Source: an uncultured Collinsella sp.
Lineage (GTDB): Bacteria; Actinomycetota; Coriobacteriia; Coriobacteriales; Coriobacteriaceae
Direction of reading: 5' to 3'
Assembly (NCBI GenBank): GCA_900552295.1
Contig: URZB01000019.1
Coordinates: 1 to 12,958, forward strand
DNA: 12,958 nt
Shown: one piece after another, positions 7,541-12,958 of the stretch
Layout of the letters: each line of letters starts with the position of its first letter
How positions within the stretch are numbered: position 1 is the stretch's first letter
Translations under genes and position numbers: made by a program
The notes under the pieces: model-generated
Told to the model about the DNA's origin: nothing
Seen by the model: only the letters and a program-made list of their open reading frames with translations
The model's database searches: none

Positions 7541-8551
7541 CTACGCGGTTTTGCCCTCAATGAGTTCAACGGGGAGCTTGATATTCGATTCGGGATTATC
7601 GCCGTTAATAAGAGCGATGATGGATTGCGCCGCGAGCTCTCCGATGCGATCGATATCTTGACGTACGGTTGTTAAGTCAGGCATAAACGTCATAGTTCGG
7701 CGGGCACCATCCGCGCCCACGACCTTAATATCGTCTGGAGCGCTCAAGCCGCGCTGCTTCATCACGTTGAGACAGATGGCCGCCATCGTATCGTCTCCCG
7801 CAAAGATGCCGTCAATATCGGGGTTCTCATCGAGGATCTTCGCAACGACCGCGCCCTTTTCGTCGTCGGGCTTAACGAACTCAACCTCACGGACAAACGC
7901 GGACAAACCGGCCTGCTCAACAACATCGAGGTAGGCATCGGTACGCTTATTGGCAGGCATGCGCATGCGGCTATTGCTGCGCAGGCACAGGATACGCCTG
8001 CAGCCGTCATCAATCAGACGGCGCGTGGCGAGCTCGCCAATGCCATAGCTGTCACTTGCAATCTGGACAGAGCCCTCGCCAAGATCGCAGTCGATGCCAA
8101 CCAGGCTCAAGCCCATCTCGGCATATGCCTCGGCACCGATATTGAGGGAGTTGACGATGACGCCGTCGACCATATTGCGGCGGAGCATGTCAATATAGGA
8201 ACGCTCAAGATCGGGTCGATTGGCGCTGTTGCACAGCAACATCTTAAAGCCGTTTTCCGCTAACGTGCGCTCGACCGCCTGCACAACCTGAGCATGGAAC
8301 GGGCTGCTCACAAAGGGAACGATCATACCGATAAGATTCAGGCGACCGTTGAGCATGGCACGGGCGATATCGTTGGGCGTATAGTTGATGCGCTCCATCG
8401 CGGCATGGACCTTATCGCGGGTCTCTTGGCTAATATAGCCGCGATTATTAAGCACGCGAGATACCGTAGTAGGCGAAACCCCCGCCACCGCTGCAACTTC
8501 CTTGATGCCAGGCTTAGCAGAATCCTTAGAACGAGCGCCCTCGCGAGCCAT
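7541..8551 (-). CDS. LacI-family transcriptional repressor, probably of the fructoside operon
   Basis: DNA-binding sugar-responsive repressor of 336 residues, normal LacI length. The helix-turn-helix and hinge are at the N-terminus (IKEVAAVAGVSPTTVSRVLN at 16-35, then the NYTPN hinge region at 56-60), followed by a periplasmic-binding-protein-like effector domain (NLIGMIVPF from 72, DGIFAGDDTMA at 247-257). It lies immediately upstream of the fructoside genes, like ScrR-type regulators. The ATG at 8551 is preceded by GGGGGAGGG at good spacing. ATGs at 8572 and 8566 are in frame, but the first lies inside the operator and they lack ribosome sites. Matching operators before its own gene and before the operon suggest autoregulation. 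The effector is probably sucrose or a phosphorylated fructose derivative; this is inference. Confidence 0.93.
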   Translation of the reverse strand: MAREGARSKDSAKPGIKEVAAVAGVSPTTVSRVLNNRGYISQETRDKVHAAMERINYTPNDIARAMLNGRLNLIGMIVPFVSSPFHAQVVQAVERTLAENGFKMLLCNSANRPDLERSYIDMLRRNMVDGVIVNSLNIGAEAYAEMGLSLVGIDCDLGEGSVQIASDSYGIGELATRRLIDDGCRRILCLRSNSRMRMPANKRTDAYLDVVEQAGLSAFVREVEFVKPDDEKGAVVAKILDENPDIDGIFAGDDTMAAICLNVMKQRGLSAPDDIKVVGADGARRTMTFMPDLTTVRQDIDRIGELAAQSIIALINGDNPESNIKLPVELIEGKTA

Positions 8552-8570
8552 AGCACCCTCCCCCATCAAC

Positions 8571-8587
8571 ATGTCAAACGTTTACAT
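8571..8587 (+). promoter_or_regulatory. autoregulatory LacI-type operator
   Basis: ATGTCAAACGTTTACAT is an almost perfect palindrome around AAACGTTT and shares ATGTCAAACGTTT with the operator at 7422-7438. It sits 19 bp upstream of the preferred LacI start, where it would block the gene's own transcription. Confidence 0.75.
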
Positions 8588-8675
8588 ACGAACAAAGCAT
8601 ACCCCAACAACAGCGGGAAGACGGTAACAGCACAAGTAAGTAAACGACTCATCCAAATAATTAGGAGAGTTCCGC

Positions 8676-8856
8676 CTAAAGGGTGACTACACAGGACCCC
8701 CGCCGGGCCGCTTTGGGTTACTTTCCAAAACATTTCCGCAGGACGCAAAGGGCTCCGCCGCGCGAAGCGCGCAGCGGAGCCCTTTGCATGTCCGAGGACG
8801 TTTTGGAAAGTAACCCAAAGCGGCCCGGCGATCCTGCGGGAGTTAAACCCCTTTAG
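8676..8856. repeat. 181-bp palindromic element, perfect 31-bp arms with nested hairpin
   Basis: The core has perfect 31-bp arms at 8701-8731 and 8800-8830. Inside lies a second perfect 14-bp pair (GCAAAGGGCTCCGC at 8745-8758, GCGGAGCCCTTTGC at 8774-8787), and at the tip CGCGC-GAA-GCGCG (8759-8771). The unpaired internal-loop strands (8732-8744 and 8788-8799) resemble each other as direct copies. Outside the core, similarity of the two flanks as an imperfect inverted repeat continues to CTAAAGGG (8676-8683) and CCCTTTAG (8849-8856), the latter overlapping the stop codon of the small glycyl-radical gene. No U-tract follows on either strand and no target duplication is visible. It could be a repeated extragenic palindrome, a MITE-like element, or an mRNA 3'-end protector of the pfl transcript. 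Confidence 0.85.
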
Positions 8857-9104
8857 AACTTGTCGTGGAAGGTACGCGCAATGACCTCGTCCTGCTGCTC
8901 CTTGGTGAGCGTGTGGAAGTTCACGGCATAGCCGGAAACGCGGATGGTCAGCTGCGGGTACTTCTCGGGGTGAGCCTGAGCGTCGAGCAACGTCTCACGG
9001 TTGAAGACGTTGATGTTCAGGTGGTGGCCACCCTTCTCGGCGTAAGCGTCGAGCATGTGGACCAGGTTATCGGCCTGAGTCTCGGAAACTTCAGAAACCT
9101 TCAT
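8853..9104 (-). CDS. grcA: stand-alone glycyl-radical domain of pyruvate formate-lyase (GrcA/YfiD-like small subunit)
   Basis: An 83-residue protein that is nearly all the C-terminal domain of pyruvate formate-lyase. It shows the glycyl-radical loop RVSGYAV at 55-61, with Gly58 matching Gly734 of E. coli PflB, preceded by [13 protein letters not shown] (30-42) and PEKYPQLTI (46-54) and followed by [14 protein letters not shown] (66-79). The ATG at 9104 has an excellent AAGGAG 7 nt upstream; a longer reading to 9149 would run through the spacer hairpin. E. coli GrcA (127 residues) carries the same domain after an unrelated N-terminal part and replaces damaged PFL domains. Here no such extension exists, and the upstream pflB lacks exactly this domain. 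It is therefore probably an obligate subunit rather than a spare part. Gene symbol is by domain similarity. Confidence 0.92.
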   Translation of the reverse strand: MKVSEVSETQADNLVHMLDAYAEKGGHHLNINVFNRETLLDAQAHPEKYPQLTIRVSGYAVNFHTLTKEQQDEVIARTFHDKF

Positions 9105-9127
9105 AATGTGTCTCCTTCGATTAATAG

Positions 9128-9147
9128 GCGCCGGCCGAAACCGGCGC
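9128..9147 (-). promoter_or_regulatory. GC-rich hairpin before the small-subunit ribosome site
   Basis: GCGCCGG (9128-9134) and CCGGCGC (9141-9147) pair perfectly around a 6-nt loop. The structure ends 11 nt before the AAGGAG of the small glycyl-radical gene. It may protect a processed 5' end or tune translation. Confidence 0.6.
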
Positions 9148-9163
9148 ACTAATCAGTAATCGT

Positions 9164-9188
9164 TATTGTTAGTATAGCACTAACAATA
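9164..9188 (-). promoter_or_regulatory. AT-rich hairpin directly after the pflB stop
   Basis: TATTGTTAGT (9164-9173) and ACTAACAATA (9179-9188) form a perfect 10-bp stem with a 5-nt loop, starting one base after the pflB stop codon. There is no U-tract, so it looks like a processing or pausing site between the two PFL genes rather than a full terminator. Confidence 0.6.
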
Positions 9189-9189
9189 G

Positions 9190-11241
<2,052 letters not shown>

Positions 11242-11791
11242 TGTGTAACCACGCTCCTAGTTACGTGTAATGCGGCGCTCTCTCACACCGCTGCTTATTG
11301 AATTCTTGAATTATCGGCTTGCACTACCGGCTTCTTCCGTTCTTCACCACACGTTGGTACAGGGAAAAACGTTTGTCCACCTTGGAACTGCAACCCAAAA
11401 CCCAAGATTTCACCCGTTTGAGAAGGATAACATAGCCACCCCCTTCATCAGGGCTGTTATATGTTTCTTTTTTTATACCATTAGGGCGTTTTTAACAAAT
11501 CCGCAGGAAATGCGAGCGCGAGCAACTACCGTTCACCGATTTGTTTGGTATTTTTCCTTGCCTTTGTACGACGTTCGCTCTAGCTGTTATGTCAGCTTTA
11601 GCAGAGTAAAGTGCCTCTGAGTAGGCTTTGGGACATGCCTTACGATCTACCCCTTACTTTGCTGATACCGACGGTGTACGGAGGTCGCCTAAAGGTTGTT
11701 TTCTAGGCATGACCCAAAATCTACCGTATAGGGTGTGCGTGCAAGGGTATCATCTTTCACCGAAAATAGTTTCTAGTGTTAGGGGTTTTCG
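11242..11791. other. 550-bp divergent intergenic region between pflB and the MarR gene
   Basis: No convincing coding sequence. It is less GC-rich than the genes and holds the control regions for both directions. I see an operator-like palindrome (11363-11378), an exact ACCGTTCACCG (11528-11538) matching a box of the fructoside promoter, the near-inverted pair GGGACATGCCT (11630-11640) and AGGCATGACCC (11705-11715), and the dyad over the MarR start. No -10/-35 pair stands out firmly, and I recognise no known riboswitch. Confidence 0.6.
11363..11378 (+). promoter_or_regulatory. LacI/cre-like palindrome upstream of pflB
   Basis: GGAAAAACGTTTGTCC is a near-perfect palindrome around AAACGTTT, like the operators of the LacI gene and the fructoside operon. 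It lies about 120 bp upstream of the pflB start and could link pflB expression to sugar supply. The outer bases differ from the ATGTC of the other operators, so another LacI-family protein is also possible. Confidence 0.4.
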
Positions 11792-11801
11792 GTGGAAGAT
11801 A
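11748..11801 (+). promoter_or_regulatory. dyad covering the MarR start codon
   Basis: CACCGAAAA (11758-11766) and TTTTCGGTG (11786-11794) are a perfect inverted pair; similarity extends outwards through TATC at 11748 and GATA at 11801. The right arm contains the GTG start codon, and the 19-nt loop holds the AGGGG ribosome site. It may be the MarR operator, an RNA hairpin hiding the start, or both. Confidence 0.55.
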
Positions 11802-12241
11802 CCGATTTCCATGAGCTTGGACGTCAGCTCCTTACTGAGTTTGGCGGCATTCACCAGCGCGTTTCGCGCTTTGTGGACAAAGTTCTCAGCGGCGAGATGG
11901 CCGTCATGCGCGCCCTCATGCTCGCTGGCGGTTCGCTCACGCCGAGCGAACTCGCTGATCGTGCCTGGGTCTCGAGCGCCCGCATCGCCAATATCTTGCG
12001 CGCCCTCGAGGCCAAGGGTTGGATTGAGCGCGAGCATTCAAAGACCGACCGTCGTCGCGTACACGTCATAGTGACCGACAAGGGATTCCAGGATCTCGAA
12101 ATCAAACGCCGGGAATTCGAGGAGCGCACCGCGGCTTTCCTCGAGCAGCTCGGCGAAACAGATACCCAAGAGATGGTGCGCCTTCTAAGACGTGCCAACG
12201 AAATTATCGACCGCAATCAAGAAAGGAGAGATGCCGAGTGA
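11792..12241 (+). CDS. MarR-family transcriptional regulator
   Basis: Winged-helix repressor of 149 residues, typical MarR size. The recognition helix region is LTPSELADRAWVSSARIANI (49-68), and the wing is marked by REHSKTDRRRVHVIVTDKG (79-97) with the conserved Asp-x-Arg-Arg. Long helices at both ends would form the dimer interface. The start is GTG, with AGGGG upstream at 6 nt. Its last codons overlap the start of the ABC transporter gene by 4 bp (GTGA), so the two are translationally coupled, and it most likely regulates that exporter. The dyad over its start suggests autoregulation. The ligand cannot be predicted. Confidence 0.92.
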   Translation: MEDTDFHELGRQLLTEFGGIHQRVSRFVDKVLSGEMAVMRALMLAGGSLTPSELADRAWVSSARIANILRALEAKGWIEREHSKTDRRRVHVIVTDKGFQDLEIKRREFEERTAAFLEQLGETDTQEMVRLLRRANEIIDRNQERRDAE

Positions 12242-12928
12242 GGATTCTCAAGCTCTTTAAAAAGCATGTCCTGGCACTGTTCGCAGCTATCGTACTTATC
12301 GTAATCAGCTGCAACGCCGACCTGGCGCTGCCTACCTATATGAGCGACATCGTCGACGTGGGCGTGCAGCAAGGCGGCATTGCCTCGCCCGTGCCCGACA
12401 CCATTCGCGCCGAATCGCTCGACGACCTCGAACTCTTTATGCGCGCCAAGGACGCCAAAGCTGTGGAGGCCGTGTTTGGCAAGGCGGACAAGAACGGCAT
12501 TCGAACGTACAAGGGCACCGAGGAAGAGCGTGCCGACGGCAGCAAGCTCGCCGATATCATGAGTCTGCCCGAGACCGTCGTCCTTTCGCTCAACCAGGGT
12601 ATTGACGCCAACTCCATGGGTGACATGATGGGCACGTCCGGTGAGAAAGACAACAGCGGCGCCCAGGCCATACCCACGCCCGAGCAGATGGCGGCGATGA
12701 CGCCCGAGCAACTCGCCGAGATGCAGCAGAAGGCCGCAGCCGCGCAGAGCATGCAAAAACAGATTGATGCCGACGGCGGTAAGATCACCATGAAGAGCCT
12801 GCGCTTGGGTGTCGAGGGTGGTCTGGTAGACCAAATCAAGCTCGTCGAGGGCGCCAACCAAATGGCGGACAAAATGGGCTCCATGTCGGGCTCCATCGTG
12901 ACCCAGCGCGCCGTGAGCTATGTACAGG
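12238..12928 (+). CDS. ABC exporter permease/ATP-binding subunit, N-terminal part (truncated by contig end)
   Basis: Start of a multidrug-type ABC exporter subunit; 230 codons before the adapter. GTG at 12238 overlaps the MarR stop and has AAAGGAGAG 7 nt upstream. Residues about 10-28 are the first membrane helix, followed by LPTYMSDIVDVGVQQGG (31-47), the typical start of a type IV exporter membrane domain. From about 45 the expected short loop is replaced by a hydrophilic, Met- and Gln-rich stretch of about 180 residues, which would lie outside the membrane. It includes a tandem octapeptide TPEQMAAM-TPEQLAEM (147-162). The rest of the membrane domain and the ATPase are off the contig, so the class is inferred from the N-terminus and the MarR context. 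Confidence 0.8.
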
Positions 12929-12958
12929 CTGTCTCTTATACACATCTGACGCTGCCGA
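12929..12958 (+). other. Illumina Nextera i5-side adapter (artefact)
   Basis: Bases 12929-12947 are the Tn5 mosaic end in reverse complement, and 12948-12958 are the beginning of the Nextera read-1 primer portion. Not genomic. Translating across it on the minus strand gives the familiar artefact MCIRDS. Confidence 0.98.

Noticed and set aside
8701..8830. Palindrome as an ordinary intrinsic terminator or CRISPR repeat
   Set aside because: It lacks a U-tract on either strand, is far longer than a terminator stem, and is a single inverted pair without regularly spaced repeats.
9105..9189. Frameshift or sequencing error as the cause of the split pflB
   Set aside because: The spacer is 85 nt with two stable hairpins, a strong AAGGAG and a new ATG. 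A single indel or point error cannot create this.
11270..11620. 116-codon plus-strand frame in the pflB-MarR gap
   Set aside because: No recognisable ribosome site, no family features, and composition unlike the real genes; the region fits control DNA better.
12217..12945. 242-codon minus-strand frame starting MCIRDS
   Set aside because: The first residues come from the adapter, and the remainder is antisense to the MarR/ABC genes.

Overview
This window is one complete short-read contig. Both ends are Illumina Nextera adapter (1-49 and 12929-12958), so about 12.9 kb of genuine chromosome (50-12928) lies between them, and the outermost gene at each end is cut by the contig edge. The DNA is GC-rich. 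The gene set (pyruvate formate-lyase, sucrose-type PTS, two GH32 enzymes, LacI regulator, DegV, MarR plus ABC exporter) and the protein style suggest a saccharolytic anaerobic gut actinobacterium of the Coriobacteriia, most likely Collinsella or a relative. That assignment is from memory of the families, not from a search.

Layout. Nine genes run leftwards on the minus strand. In transcription order they are: pflB lacking its C-terminal domain (11241-9190), a separate 83-residue glycyl-radical domain protein (9104-8853), a LacI-family repressor (8551-7541), a divergent GH32 enzyme (7357-5975), a sucrose-type PTS EIIBC (5929-4478), a canonical GH32 sucrose-6-phosphate hydrolase (4376-2934), a DegV-family fatty-acid-binding protein (2656-1802), PFL-activating enzyme pflA (1627-809) and the start of an MTA/SAH nucleosidase (686-50). 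On the plus strand, divergent from pflB across a 550-bp gap, are a MarR regulator (11792-12241) and the start of an ABC exporter subunit (12238 to the edge), overlapping by 4 bp.

How the genes fit together. The PTS imports and phosphorylates a beta-fructoside, probably sucrose. The canonical GH32 hydrolyses the phosphorylated sugar, and the second GH32 may act on another fructoside. The LacI protein probably represses the operon through tandem operators over the promoter, and itself through a matching operator. Pyruvate from glycolysis goes to acetyl-CoA and formate through PFL, which PflA activates. The MarR/ABC pair looks like a separate drug or peptide export unit.

Most interesting. The pyruvate formate-lyase is split into two polypeptides. 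The large one carries the catalytic Cys-Cys pair and the small one carries the glycyl-radical loop. They are separated by a spacer with two hairpins, a Shine-Dalgarno and a new ATG, so this is not a simple frameshift. Directly behind the small gene is a 181-bp palindromic element with perfect 31-bp arms. Other leads are operator families shared between intergenic regions and a GH32 paralogue with a rewritten nucleophile motif.
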